From positions 59,209,666-59,273,665 of the forward strand of contig NC_052018.1 in NCBI RefSeq assembly GCF_015832195.1: a stretch of 64,000 nucleotides of DNA. Direction: 5' to 3'. Position 1 is the first letter of the stretch. Each line of letters opens with the position of its first letter. The notes below the pieces were generated by a model. That model searched no databases and had not been told where the DNA came from. It saw only the letters and a list, made by a program, of their open reading frames with translations. The position numbers were made by a program, and so were the translations under genes. Positions 1-13,963 of the stretch are shown one piece after another. This stretch comes from Motacilla alba alba (Eukaryota; Chordata; Aves; Passeriformes; Motacillidae).

Positions 1-1999
1 TCTTATAGCAAGACCATCAAGGAGTGGAAGATAAAACAGTATGAGATTTAAAAATTAGTACAGCGTAAATTAATTTGGATCAACAAACTTTAAAGTTACC
101 CAAATGCAGTGCTTGTAGGTTTTGTACAGTGTCACAATGGGGAAAGTGAAGGTTTCTTCCAAAGAAGATAATTTCACTGGTCATGAATGAAGAAAAATTG
201 AAAGCAACGTCCGAAGTACGTAGTGAACAGGGCTGCAGCTTTTAAACCAGGTGAGGATTTGGAAAGGTTCTAAGAGAGAATATTAAAACTCCTAGCTCAT
301 ACAAACACATTTTTTTATACCTTATAATTTCTAGATTCACTTATCTAATAATACATTCAATTTTTTTTATTTCTGGTTTCAGATGAGTTATTACAATAGC
401 CTGTAAATATATTTAAACATATTTCAACTAAAACTGTTTAGCTATGTTTCCAACTGGAGCTCTACTTATGTTCTTGCCTGTCTATGAATCAAAAGAGTGT
501 GAACTTGTTCCAAGTACTCTTAGTTGGTGATAGAATTTAATGCAAACCGATATACAACTTTGTAAAGAGAAATTGAATACTACAAAGTAAATCTACACAA
601 AATGCATTATATTACATGATTTTCAGCATTTACGTCATTCTTTAATATTTTACTTTCTTCAGTTCTGCTTGTTTATGCAAGATAAAATTAATGTTTTCTT
701 AATACCAAGGAACCTGATGTTTTCTGTATGTTTATCATTTATCTGTTTCAGTTTCTTGATCTAGGGCTGTCATTGCATAAAAACTGTCCTTTTATCTGCA
801 ATCACCAAGTTTTACATCTTGCATACACTCAAGACAGCTTGCTTTTAATTTTTCTTACTGCTAATAAAGCTAACATCCTTTGACAGTTGTAAGACAATAT
901 CTAATTTGGAGATGTGGCATATCAGGAAATCTGGATTGCAGTTTAAGTTGGAAAAGAACTGGCATCTAGAATGATTAGACATCTGCTAAAAAGCCCCACA
1001 TTTCAGCCCTGACAGAGCCATGCAGGTTTTCCTCACATTTTGAAAGTCATGTTTCCAGGGGTGAAGGGGAGAAAAGTGGGAGCAAAATTTCTAGAATATT
1101 CAATCTAACATTATTTTGGCAGCACTTGAGAGGCAATCATATGCCATCAGGACTTGGTATGGCCCATGGAGAAAAGAAAAAGGTATGGAGGCTTTCTGGT
1201 GGCACCAAGCCATCAGGACAGCTGGGTCAGCTTGGTGGGGACACTCTTCCAACTGTGATGGTGATTGCTTACAAGCAGGAAGCAATGGCTCAGCAGAGGT
1301 GATGTAAGGACTTCCCTCAAGCAACAGGGCAGCAGCTAATGGTTATAAGCTGTATACCTCTTTTGCCCATGCCAGGCTCCTGGAAGGTCAGACTGGCTGC
1401 TGGTGAGGGAGTGGAACGGAGTTTTTAGGGATTGAGGAAGCTGAATTCACACTCATGCTTTTATTCACTCCTCCACACAAGAAGCCTGTCTGCCCTAGAC
1501 AACGGCTCCATCCCCTCCCTGTCTCTCTTCTGTCTGTTTTCCTCCCTGTATTCCTGTCAAAGGGCAGGAGCAGCTAAGACTGAGCCCAGGTGTGTTTCCC
1601 ACCGATTTGCACTGCAGCATCTTGCTTAAACCTACGCTGCAAACAAATTTACAGTTAGCTAGAGCTTTGGCCTGCATGAACCAGAATAAAATAAAATGGC
1701 AGAATACGTAGCTCCTTCTAAGAATATAGAGCAGATACAGGCTTTTTTTCCAGAGATCAGTTCCAGTCTCCTCCTAGTACCAGCTGTTATACCACAGATC
1801 TCTTTCACAGACCTGGTCAAGTTTGGTCAGGCTTCAATCCTGACACTATTTAGCATTTCAATCCCTTTACTGCTCTCAGAAAATGTTTCCAGAACTAGGT
1901 TGTTTGGAGCAGAAACCTCTTCCCAGTATTGAGGGAACATACAAACATTTGCTACAAGTGTACTTTGCATATTTAGTTCTGTCTTAGCACTGGGGAAAA

Positions 2000-2047
2000 A
2001 CTAAGTATATTCCCAAGGCTCCTTCCAGCCTTAAAATTCTGTGATGT
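2000..2047 (+). mobile_element. CR1 LINE 3' end remnant
   Basis: The run cttccagccttaaaattctg followed by tgatg matches the end of CR1 elements (cttccaacc...attctrtgat). It is short and degenerate, with its 3' end to the right. Confidence 0.5.
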
Positions 2048-3960
2048 AAATTTATTAATTTATTTTCCATCTCTCACTCTCCTTTTTTTTTTTTTTTTTA
2101 TTTCTTGTTTTGGTTTTTTTTTTGTTTTTTTTTTTTTATTCATCTCTCACTTTTTATAGATCCTAATCAATCTATTTACCTTTGTCTTTCAATGGCCAGC
2201 AATGATTGCAACTTTATATTGGCACAGTGTCTTAAATATAGACCTTTGTGAGGTGTTCAGACCAAAGCTTAAGAGAAAGCACTTCATCATCCCAACAGTA
2301 TTAACATATTTTCTACAGTTAATATGCAGTTAAGCTAAAGTTAAGCTAGCAAATATTTTTTTTCCATAGACTACAGTACAATGCTGTATGTAATAACATT
2401 TCAGCAAGGCTGAAGCTTTGATTCCCTTTGATGTATCACAGGTATCAGCTTGTCTACAGTTACTTGGGTGGTAATTATGTTCCTCTCAGAACACCTCAAT
2501 AAAAGAACTCATTGTATGGTGGAAATTCTCACTTTGAAAGTGATCTTGTCTAGATAGTATTGGCAAGCCGGGGTCTTTTTTATTGTTTGCTGTTATTACT
2601 CTGGAAGGCAGCTTTTGCCTTTTTTATCTGATTTGCTGTTGTTTACAAATTGCTTAGTGAGTGTAACCTCTGGGAAAAGAATATTAACGATGAATTGGCA
2701 GCCAAGATAGAATATTAGCAAGCGTGGCTTCACAGTTTAGTAGTTTGTGCACTCAGATTAAAGTGAGGAGACTCAGGTTCCCACCCTGATTTACAGACCA
2801 TTTGTGTGCCCTAGTCAAAGACTGCTTGACATAAGTGTTGACTCCTTGTTTAAACAGGAGTCCCATGCTATTTATCTCCCAAGTGAACAGCCAAAACATG
2901 TAGCTAAAAACCAGACCTCTTTTTTTACACTTTTTTTCACAGCTACTCTGAACTCCTATGAGCAGTGCCACAACTGTAACAATGACAAAAACAAAGGTAC
3001 AGTCTTTGGGTAAGGAAAATACTGATCCTTTTTTTCAGAGGGAAATGGAAAGTCATGTCAGGAGAGGCAGAACTTTACATTTGTGTTGTAACCAGGGAGC
3101 TCTTGCTTAGCAAGGGGGCACCTACTTGGAAAGAAAGCAATGGTCCCTGCAGTGTCACCTGCAACTTGGGCATCATGCTCTGAAATTGCTCACAAGACCA
3201 AACTCCTCAATCTAGACAGGTGGAAGAGCACCTTCAGTGAGATCTCATAAGGATTCCTTTATTTTACAGTAAAATGGGAATGCCACACTGTTGGATAGAG
3301 TGCCTCAGATGAGAGAAAAGCTGCTAGCAGCTCACAGATGACAATTGGATAGAAATTGTTTTATTTAATAGTCTCAGGCAGCTATCTATAGCTGTCTACA
3401 TCATTTCTATAACACATATACCTCCATACTGCATTATCTCTCAGTCATTCACAACAGTCAGCTATAGTAGAGTGCAAGTCTCCTTTTCCCAGTTTCAATA
3501 TTTCGCAGCCATTAAAGAAACTGTGCAGGTGTTCTACAGAAATCAAGCATAAGATGAACTTCTTTTGCTCTACAATTTATGGTATATTAAACAAACTGTA
3601 AATGTTGAATTTACAACATTCTGCTTGTCACAAACTTCAGGTTTCTTTGCACCTGCCTAGGATTTAGCACTTCATTCTCCTTTCAGAATTATTTTGCCAA
3701 AACATGTCAAAAAATTATATCCAGAAAGCCTAACTAGCCCTTGAATAATCTATTGATGTTCAATACTCACATACAGTTAGTCTGCAGAGAACTTTTTGAT
3801 CTCCAAGGGAATTACTTGCACATAAGAAAAACATTGATTCATTTCTTATGTTGGTTTAAACACTGTCAGACGTATGATATATTGTTAGCTCATTGGTTAA
3901 AATTTCATAAGGGGTGGAGGCATGCTATTAGCACTTTTCTGTCATGTACTAGTGAGGAGA

Positions 3961-4014
3961 TTGCAGGTGTCACCATGTTCAGTTGAATTGCAGGTGTCAC
4001 CATGTTCAGTTGAA
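3961..4014. repeat. 27-bp tandem duplication
   Basis: Two identical adjacent 27-base copies, 3961-3987 and 3988-4014, beginning ttgcaggtgtcaccatg. Perfect identity implies a recent slip or a polymorphic duplication. Confidence 0.95.
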
Positions 4015-4134
4015 TTCAGATTTTGTCCCATGTGGCAATTCCTTCCCCAGGTATCAGAACCAGGTCCATCCTGTTCTCAAAAAAATCTTGGCCTAAAGTC
4101 TTTGGAGGAACTGAACCCTCAGCAGCAAAAGTCT

Positions 4135-4262
4135 GCTTATTGAGTCTTCTTTTTCTTTTCCTTCTCATGGTGCGACGCTTGGGGTAGTCCTGTGCTGGAC
4201 CAGGAGTTGGACTTTGGTGATCCTTGTGGGTCTCTTCCACCTTCAGATATTCTATCACTCGG
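4135..4262 (+). mobile_element. CR1 LINE 3' fragment
   Basis: The + strand reads through the typical CR1 tail: gtagtcctgtgctggaccag, a ttggactttggtgatccttg block, gggtctcttccacc and attctatcactc. It is truncated at its 5' side. An antisense open frame at 4016-4318 with a run of Lys/Arg is an artefact of this element. Confidence 0.75.
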
Positions 4263-5080
4263 TGAAAACTTTTCCTAAGATCAGAAAAAAGTTCTAAAGT
4301 TTCTGGAAAACTCAGCATGTATACGAATTCAGTGCAAAAGAAGCACTACCTTGGCAAAGGGCTATTCTTTTATTATCTTCTTCATTAATATAAAATCATC
4401 TTAATGTACAATAGGCAATTGGATACCCTCTTAGCAAAATTAGATAAAATATGAGTAGACTGCAATCTTTGCAGTCAAGCCAATTCCACTATGTTTCTTT
4501 CCAGAGGAAATCCCTAGCTCACCTCATTTTCTCATGTCAGTTTTCCAGTCATCAGATTTTCAACTTAACTAGAGCTATGCTGACACAAACCACTTGAAAC
4601 AGTTACTCATAAATGCTGCAGTGCTACTTACATCTTATTCTGTCCCCGGTGGTTATCATGCATTATTTCCTACATTATCCGACAGTAACCGCCACAGGCT
4701 TGCTAGAAGAGTTGGTTTAAATGCATAAAGAATAAAACTACATAAAGAACTGCGTATCTTGGGTGTTTATAGATCTAGTCCTGATTTAATTAACCTAAAG
4801 CATGTAATTTAAATAGGAGGTGAATGCATGAATACTTCTGTGGCTGAACTGCAAATCAGGAATTCATAAACTAAGGTCACAGCTCACTTAACATTCACAA
4901 AACATGCCCACAGATTCGATTTTTTTCCTCCAATCCAGGGAGCAATTCAAATAACACTAAAAATTAATCCATTACTGGGTTTTTGCTCATGCAGTAAACA
5001 GCACTCTCTTCCTGAGGAGAAACCAAACTAGGTAAGACCAGCAGTTCAAACACAGTTTTCTTTGACCTGTGAGATAGGGA

Positions 5081-5180
5081 AAAAAGAAAAAGAAAAAGAA
5101 AAAGAAAAAGAAAAAGAAAAAGAAAAAGAAAAAGAAAAAGAAAAAGAAAAAGAAAAAGAAAAAGAAAAAGAAAAAGAAAG
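5081..5180. repeat. (AAAAAG)n microsatellite, 16 perfect copies
   Basis: Sixteen uninterrupted hexamer units at 5081-5176 followed by a broken unit. A poly-A run at about 5199-5216 lies just downstream. The minus-strand frame of alternating Phe and Leu is a translation of this array. Confidence 0.97.
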
Positions 5181-6133
5181 GAAGTGTTAGGTCTTCTTAA
5201 AAAAAAAAAAAAAAAGAAAACAGAAAAGGAGAGCTTGCTTTTCTGTTTTTGCACACTGTTTTCTTTGACAAAAATTTTTTTACAACACCAAGTCTCTCTG
5301 GCTTTTCATGCCTTTTCCCAGGAGTTCTCCTAATGCAACAGCAGATGAGGACATGCTGAGCAAATTCACTGAGCTTTGACATGGTAAAGGACAATGCTGA
5401 GCAAAGAGTAGCTGCATCTCTAGCAAACCAACATAACTACTTCCCTTACTGCAGAATCTATGAATAGAAGAATGTATTTCCTTTGAAGAAACTATTCACA
5501 CAGATAGTTTTAGATGTATGTGTAGTGTATGCTGAGGCAAACTAGATAATGGGCATATTTGTTTGCATGCCAGCAGTCAGGAAACTCAGATTAATAAGCA
5601 AACAAGTTAAAGATCAGCAAGTCACTATTAAGAGTGCATATGTAGTGGATGGCAAGCAGTGGCCAAAAAGAGCAGACAATCATACAAGAAGGAATATGAA
5701 TCGTTGTAGAAAATATCTGCATACCTTATATTATAGTGCCATATCTTTGGAAATAATTGAACTCTATCCTTAACTGCATTGCCTACTGGCAGACATGATG
5801 CATGGGTAGAGGAAGAGACACTGACATTTGAAAATATTACATTAAGTACAGATGGGTGTTAATGTCTTTCAGACAAGACAGGGCTAAATGCAAAATGCCT
5901 TCAATTCAATTTTGTTGTTATTTACAGCTGACAGTGGATTTCTGATGAATGTGTAAGGATAAAGATAGGTGTAGGTGGTTCTCAGACGGTAGAAAATAGC
6001 ATTAACATACCATACTTGTCTATGCAAAAACCCAAGGTTATAAATAAATGCCACAGAAGGCTCACTGACAGTTCCTCGTGCATTATTACAGCTCATTATT
6101 GTGGTATTCACAACAAAAACTCTTCCACATAGT

Positions 6134-6277
6134 GGAAGGGAAGGGAAGGGAAGGGAAGGGAAGGGAAGGGAAGGGAAGGGAAGGGAAGGGAAGGGAAGGG
6201 AAGGGAAGGGAAGGGAAGGGAAGGGAAGGGAAGGGAAGGGAAGGGAAGGGAAGGGAAGGGAAGGGAAGGGAAGGGAA
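6134..6277. repeat. (AAGGG)n pentanucleotide array, about 29 copies
   Basis: 144 bases of uninterrupted AAGGG units, with purines on the + strand and pyrimidines on the other. Such G-rich homopurine tracts can form triplex or G-quadruplex structures. Frames of repeating GREGK or SLPFP are translations of the array. Confidence 0.98.
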
Positions 6278-9200
6278 AGGTTAAGTAATGTCTTAGAAAA
6301 TGCAAGGATGTCCTCCATCTTGGGAAGATCCTAAGTGAAAACTTATGGAAACCAGAAGAAAATCTACTACATGCTGGTCCTGCTACTATTGAGTTACAGG
6401 CAGCACCTGCTACTGATGACTAACAAAGTCAGAATTTAGGCTGACATCTTTATATTCTTATTCAGTTTGTGGTTCTGTGAATCATAAATAGTATTCTGGC
6501 TTTTCCAAGTAAACACAGCCCTGCAGTGGTCTGAGTCTGCAGAAACATGTCACTAGGTGGTATCTTAACTTCAGCATCTGCTTAACACCGAGTTCAGTGA
6601 AACTGCTGCGGTGATTCACTTTAAAGAAACCCTAAGGACAGGATTCTTGTCCTGTCTAAGGACACCACGTGGTGGCAATGACACAAGACTCTGAAGACTC
6701 AACAGGAGACCAGATGAACACCTTAAAGGATATCTTTAATGGCAAAGGATGTCTATGTTTAAGGAACTGAACTCCACCCTGTCTGAATTGGCCACTGAGA
6801 AAGCCCATGCCAAGACTGATCCCTCTAATTCAAATCCAGCGGCCCACATTTTGCAAAGCTTTTTTTTTTTTTTTTTCTTGTTCTGTTTTTTGTGGGGTTT
6901 TGTTTTGTTTTGTTTTTGTTTTTAGCTGTTAATGCACACTTAAATATTCTGCTGCTTTGGGACAAAGAGAGGGTACTAATGTCTAAAAGCCAGAGGATAA
7001 GATATGCCCTGGGACTTGCACTGGAGAAGGTCAGAACTTGAATATTTATTTCATTTTGTTGATTAATGTCATTCCAACCGTTTGACTGTAATGGGAGAAA
7101 CAACAGCAAGTCCCAATACAATGGTGCTGAGTTAGAAGATCGTTCCATGCAAAGAACACAGGGAATCTCATGGTAGGAAAGGACAAAAAGAGACAAAAGG
7201 TCTTGGTATCTGAACTGGAGATTCTGGGATTACTAAAACATTTCACAGAGCACCATGACTGTGTTGAAAACTAATTTTAATTCAACTTTTCATTTTAAAA
7301 TTTCCATTAGAGCAGATGAAACTAATAAAAACAAATCATAGATTTAAAAAAATAGCATTTTGAAAGTAAAACTTTGCTCTATGGGAAATTATTTTTTCTG
7401 GATATTCTTTCTTGGAAAAATTTAAAATGTCAGGTTACATATATAGCTGAAATTAAAGTAATTTTTTTAACTGTAAGCTTCTCTGAGAGAATGAATTTCT
7501 ACCCTGTGTGTCTCAAATACAGATTCTGTGTGGGCTTGAGAAATTTAGGCTGGAACAAGAAACTTTTGAAGGAGACAGGAAAAGATACATATAAAAGTAA
7601 ATTATTGAAATTTTCACTATTAAGCAATTTTAAAGTGAATTGCTCCTCAGCTGCTGGACTTCTAAACTACATCCAAACCTTGCTTCAACATAAGGACAAG
7701 GCGCTCTAAATTAAATTAGTGTTATGGCCAGACTGAGAAGGCAGAGAAGGCAGCCGGTACTCTCTCCATTTGTGGAGTTGTTTGAGTCATAAATTAGTTA
7801 TATCAGGTTGGGTCACTTATTTTTTGGTGTCCCCAAAGTTTCGATCTGAAATATAGACTTCTGACTGCATTTACAGTGTCCTTCTAGAGAGACATTTCTG
7901 AGGAAGGAAAGGGACTTGGTCTTTTCTTCCATCTGGAGGACCATACAAAGGAAGTCACATGCTGTATACATATGTCTCTCCACAGGTAGGCTGTTTTCTC
8001 TTTTCTCCTCCTTTCTTTTCCCTTTCTTCTACTCTTAATGCTAGAAATAAGTCTCAAAGTTTGTGGTCTTTGTAGGAGGTGGGATTTAAGGCTGAATTAG
8101 AAATAGAGATCCATCTTTTTATTAAAGATCACATAAAGTGAACATTGATAATACCCATACCTGTACATCCTTAAACACCATTCTGGGATTACAAATGAGC
8201 CTCTTTTGAAATAAGGGGAAAAGCTTCCAGCCTTCAGGGCACAAATCTGTTTTTCCCAAGACGACTGGGAACATCTGGTAATCATCTCTCATTGCCTCTG
8301 ACATGCAAATATTTATCAGATGGAAAGAGCAAACACTTTAAATAGAAGATATTGGGTATTTTTAAAAGCACATTGGGACAAGATTAGCCCTTCAGTCCCT
8401 TCAGTCTCTGCTGTTGCATAAAGCTACTCTACTCATATTTTTCTATACTACCAAAGAAAAGTTCAAATCAATAGTTAAAAATAGAAAAAATATTTATGGT
8501 GAGAAGACAAATCATCCACTAATACCTGACAACAGATATGGTGATTGATACGCCTTGGTTTATTTGCTAGTGTTGCTTATAGAACACCACAAAAAAGTAG
8601 TGAGGAAAATTTACACGTTACTTGTTACAAGTAACATTTGTAACAAGTGAGGAGTCAGCCCTGGCACCTCTGAAACGCCCCTGCCAGAACGGGCAGGCGC
8701 TTTTGTGGACACTCAATGCAGTGAGAGCATGGTTTGGGATCTGAATTCATGCTGGCAGATCCACAAGCAAAGAGCTGTTTGACAAGGCACCAGACAGGAA
8801 ATGGGCCCAGCCCTAGTTCAGGATTCCTTACCTTTCTGCATGCACTGTAGTCTAAAAGCAACCTACATCAATTTACACCCAATAGAGGAAAAAGATGTTC
8901 CTTATTGTTGCAATACCATAAAAGGAAACAAATAGATACAGATAAACTGATGGATAAACTCCATGGCTTTAGTCAACAAAAATTTCTACTTATCCCAGGG
9001 CATAGGTCATTACATGTTCTCATGGGCAAGTTATTCCCTGGAAATTTATGAAATTAAAGACTAGACTCATTTTACTTGGACACTTTACAGAGGCACCTGT
9101 GTTAGAGATTTTTGAGGTTCAGGACACAGGAAACAGAAAGATTGAGGCTTCCTCAGGAGAGAGAAATGCCTCTTAGACATGATTAAAACCACTTCCCACT

Positions 9201-10850
9201 CTGCCACTACTTCTTCTCCTCACTGTAGCTCTACAGTACATCCTACAGAACTGGAACTCTTTCTTCAGTTCCTGGCAGAAAGGGAATTTTAATATGAATG
9301 GGCTGGAATAACAGCAGGTGCCATTAGAAAAGTGATACTGGAAGTTGCTGCACACTTATGATACTCATGAACAAAGGAAAGTTTTCCTAGAAGGACCTGG
9401 AAGGGAAGAAATAAACTCACCAACTTGCTGAGTTATTTATTAGACACAGATTCTCATCTGCAAATGCATCTTCTGTATTACAGCTGAAGGACCCTATGCA
9501 TTTGCTTACATTTTGTTTTGTGCTTGTGCCCTAACCCCATTCAGCATTTGATGGTCCAATGCTCTCCTGGGCACTTGCATTTAGGGAGCCTCATCCGAAG
9601 GGCTTCCTGACTGAGCAAGTGTGCTATTGGAAAGCATGAATTGTAGGGTGCTCTGAAACCACTTTCACAATACTTGAATATGAAAAACATATATTCATTC
9701 AAAGAGGGCAGTGTGACTTCAGCCTTTCTGCTGCACAAATGATTCATTCCAGGACTAATGAAATGTCAAGGTTTTGGCAACCCATACTCCCACAAGTCTG
9801 CCATATCCAGGCACAAACTTACAAGGACAATCTGAACTCTGAATTCATGTTCTAATTACTCTGCATACTTGACACTCAACCTTAGAAGTTGTGAGAGGAC
9901 TGCAAAGGTAATCATTGTCTGGCAGGTGAAACACTCACAATAGCATTGTGGATCATGATTCCTGCCTCCTAGATTCCTTTCCTTTGTGCTTATTTTCACA
10001 ATGACTTCGTAGGTCCTTAAAATATGTGAGACTGAGAATTGTTAAGATTTTTATAGAAATGAAGTCTTGAACAGTGATTTCTCCCTTCAATTGTAAGTGA
10101 TTTCAGTGAGCTGCAAAATCTAACACCCCCTAATGCTATATCTGGCCAGTACTGCTGCACAAGTTCAAGTGGTCTTCTAACCAAGAAGAGAACACTTCTA
10201 CCCCGGAGTAACTTGATGAAAGGTAGATGCACTGCAAAAATCATGCATTTAATGGATAATAATCATTTTGTATGCTTCCACTGTACATGTCATCTGAGGA
10301 TTGCAGAACACTTCTCAAATGTTAATTGAACTTCGTAATACCCTTCTGAGACACATAAAAGATGTAATGAAGGCTTCAGCTCCTCAGTAAACTGTACTAG
10401 CTTCCAAGAGAGAATCAAGAAATTATCTGACAATATATAAACACTTCAACAGGAAGTGAGAAATGTTAGCATATTGCTTTGAAATAAAGCAAAGGGAATT
10501 CAGTAGCAGTTTATTCCAGAAGGCTAACAGTTACTTTTGCTTCATATTCACTGAAACATTAATGAAAATACAAGTCAGGAATTTACTATTCTCTCCTATT
10601 AGCACAGCTGACTATTTAGTAATACTAGTGCCCCAAGCTCTTTTTGAAGTACTGCTGTAGTAAATTCTGCCAAAAAGCAACATCCATTGCTTCTCTTCTC
10701 CACTTCCTGCATGATTTGCTATCCTGTATGGCAGTTATACCATCAACTGTGGCTATTGTGCAGCTTCCCACTATGGGTCATTATACAGTTGCAGCATGAA
10801 GTGGTGTGGGCCCAGGCAAGCCAATTCTGTGAAGACAAGGCTCTGGAAAT

Positions 10851-12145
10851 ATAGAATCATAAAGCCACAAATGGTTAGGATTGGAAGGCACCTTAAAGAT
10901 CATCTAGTTCCGACCCCCTCACCATGGGCAGGGACACCTTTCACTAGGCCAGTTTATTCAAAGTTCCCTCCAGCCTGGCCTTAAACACTTGCAGGGATGA
11001 GGCATCCACAACTTCTCTGGACAACCTGTTCCAGTGCCTTTACCTTATGGTAAGGAATTTCTTCCTACTATCTAGCCTAAACCGACTCTCCTTCAGCTAA
11101 AGGCCATTGCCCCTTGTCCTATCACAACATGCTCTTGTGCAAAGTCCCTTTCCATTTCTCTTATAGATCCCCTTTAGGTACTGGAATGTATTGTTATGAG
11201 GTCTCATCAGAGCCTTTTTTTCCTCTAGGTTGAACAATCTCAATTCTCTCAACTTTTCTTTATAGGAGAGATACTCCAGCCCTCTGATCATCTTCATGGC
11301 TCTCCTCCAAACTCATTCCAACAGGTCAAGATCTTTCTTGTGTTGGGTGCTCCAGAACTGGATGCAGCACTCCAGGTGGGCACTCTCTCACAAGAGCAGA
11401 GCAGAGGGGGAGAATCACCTCCCTCGCCCTGCTGGCCACGCTGCATTAGAAGCAGTGCAGGACATGGTTGGCTTTCTGGGCTGCAAGTGCATGTTGAGTT
11501 TTTTGTTCACAAACCTCCCCAAGTCCTTGTGCCCAGTCTTGATCCTTTCTACACCCAGTCTGTACTTTTCTTGGGATTGCCCCCACTCAGGTGCAGGATT
11601 TTACACTTCACCTTGTTGATCTTTATGAAGATTGCACAGACCCACCTCTCAAACTAGTCAAGGTCCCTCCAGATGCCATTCCTTGTCTCAAGCATGATGA
11701 CTGCGCCATGTAGTTCCATGTCATTGGCAAACTAGCCACAAGTGCATTCGATCCCACTGTCCATGTTACTGACAAAGACATTAAAAGGTGCTGGTTCCAA
11801 TACCAACCCTTGAGGAATGCCACGTGTCACTGCTTTCCACTTGGACATTGAGACGTGGACTGCAACTCACTGGCTGTGATCATCCAGCCAATTTCTTACC
11901 CACCAAATAGCTGATCTATCAAATCCATGTCTCTCCAGTTTAGAGACAAGGATGTCACGGGACATAATCCAATGCTTTGCACAAGTCCAGGTAGATGATG
12001 TCAGTCAGGCCTTTCTCATCTACTCCTGCTGTAACTCCACAGTAGAAGGCCACCAAATTTGTCAGGCATGATTTGCCTTTAGAGAAGCCATGTTGGCTGT
12101 CACAAATTACCTCCTTATTTTTCATGTGACCTCCTTTGCCATGAC
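10851..12145 (-). mobile_element. CR1 LINE, 5'-truncated copy of about 1.3 kb
   Basis: At the left end atagaatcat and ggttaggattggaaggcacc are the reverse complement of the CR1 3' tail, so the element points left. It continues through the 3'UTR and into the end of the reverse-transcriptase frame, with sequence matching the CR1 block around dcaxlvaf-type motifs on the - strand near 11.6-12.1 kb. Reading frames are broken and the upstream part is missing, as is usual for CR1 insertions. It is the longest CR1 copy in the window. Confidence 0.88.
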
Positions 12146-13754
12146 TCTTTTCCCTGGCCCTCTACCACTCTACACATTTATTACAGCAAAAGGAAAATCT
12201 TTCCCACCTCCTAGAACTTGCATTCTAAGTAAATCAAGAGAGCAGACAGAATCTGTTTCCCTGGATAACAATAACCAAGTCTTTCCTTAAGTTCCTGTTG
12301 CCCTGTGAAGTTCCACTGATTTCATCAGAATTATACCTTACTTACTCCAGTAATATCAAAGACAAATTAGTCCCATTGTTTTCTTTATGGTTAAATGATT
12401 TATGGTACAAAAAGATACTGGCATCCAGAAAGGAGAAGTTTTGAAAGTGATGCTAAGGGTGGTGTATCCAAACCAGAAAAGAATAAGGCTACCATGGATA
12501 CTACTACTCTATCATTTCAAGTACTTCAAATACATAAAACATTAAAAGATAATTATGCAACTACAGTATCCATGTTTACAGTCATCCCTCACACAACTTT
12601 CCACTGCATGCCCCATATGTTGCTCCCATTTACCTCAGGCAAAAAATGCACATGCTTCTTCACTCTGTTTATTCTTGCAGGCAAAGACAACAAAGTCACA
12701 CATCAGAGGTTACAAGAGCTCTTAACCTAATAGACTACAGATGTTTCATAGAAGGGAGAAATCAAAGAGAGAAAAGATATTCTGAACTAGTTTGAAATCA
12801 TAGAAATTTCAATAAACAATAATTTTCACAATCGAATGGGGTGGGGGTGCAAGGACTATTTTTTCCATCACGTCAAGTGTCATTGTACCCCAACAGGACA
12901 CCTTTCTATTGCCAGTGGCTGTTAGCATTCAGAATCTTAGTGACAAATTAAAGGTCATTTTCCTGTATGTCATATCCTACTGCAAATTAGTTTTTGCAAT
13001 CACTAATTGATGAGAAACTGGAAGTGCTTATTATACAGATAAGTGTGAAATCTTCAAGTTGATTTCTTTCTCCTATTGTGGTTGTTTGGAAATGAATCAT
13101 CTCCTATGCTCTCTTTTTAGTAACTGCAGACTACTTGCAACTAAAAAGAAAACAGAAAAGGAAGGAAGAGAGAACATAAATCAGAAAAATCAGAAATAAA
13201 AGTTTATTTCAAATTTTAGATTTTATGTTACTTAAAAATACATAAATAAATTCAGGACATGCTTGTGACCTTTCATCCTGTCATAAGTAGTACTATTATC
13301 CCTCCTATGCAAATGTGAAGACTATGACTCAGACATCTAATTTGTGTAGCTTGCTGATTCTGTTATGCATTTGATAAAGAGGCTTAATAACGCACTGAGC
13401 AGAGTCTCTGCATGCCTGCACATATTCACAATACAAATACTGCATTCAGAATACAATAACACGTCACCATGTTCCAGTGAAATCCTATGCCATGTGACTC
13501 CAAGATTGTTACCTGTTCATATGTTGTCTCTTGTACTTGCTGCAAAGAAATAAGCTGGGCAGATGTACTTCTTCAAGAAAAATTAACCAGGAAAACTCTT
13601 TGCCCTCCTTCAATGCCTCCCCTCACCAGGTCCATTGTTCAAAATGGATTAGGGTGGGAACAAGGCTACAATAGTTCATCATTTTCTCAGCTCATGAACT
13701 GGCAAGCCACATGTGAAAAAAGCATTATACCAAGAGAGTTCTGCTTTCTGAGTG
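12146..13754. other. intergenic, nothing recognised
   Basis: AT-rich sequence between the CR1 copy and the LTR. The open frames at 12395-12730 and 13487-13765 show no domain, signal or linked exon structure. Confidence 0.6.
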
Positions 13755-13876
13755 TCATGGTTTAACCCCAGGTGGCAACTAAGTACCACAGAGCCACTCA
13801 CTCACTCCCTACCCCTGCTGAAAAAAAGTATAAGTTTTTGGGTCAAGGTAAGAACAGTTTAATAATTGAAACAAAC

Positions 13877-13963
<87 letters not shown>

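Larger units (their letters stand above)
1..10850. other. intergenic, left flank
   Basis: AT-rich DNA with no recognisable coding exon, RNA gene or conserved motif. Besides the repeats listed separately, it holds T-rich tracts at 2081-2139 and 6860-6925. Open frames here are short, unlinked and partly made of simple repeats. Confidence 0.75.

Noticed and set aside
4016..4318. 100-codon minus-strand frame with a Lys/Arg-rich run
   Set aside because: It is the antisense of a CR1 3' tail (4135-4262) plus flanking DNA.
4964..5254. Minus-strand frame with long alternating Phe-Leu run
   Set aside because: Translation of the (AAAAAG)n array, not a membrane protein.
5884..6334. Frames on both strands with repeated SLPFP or GREGK
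   Set aside because: Translations of the AAGGG array.
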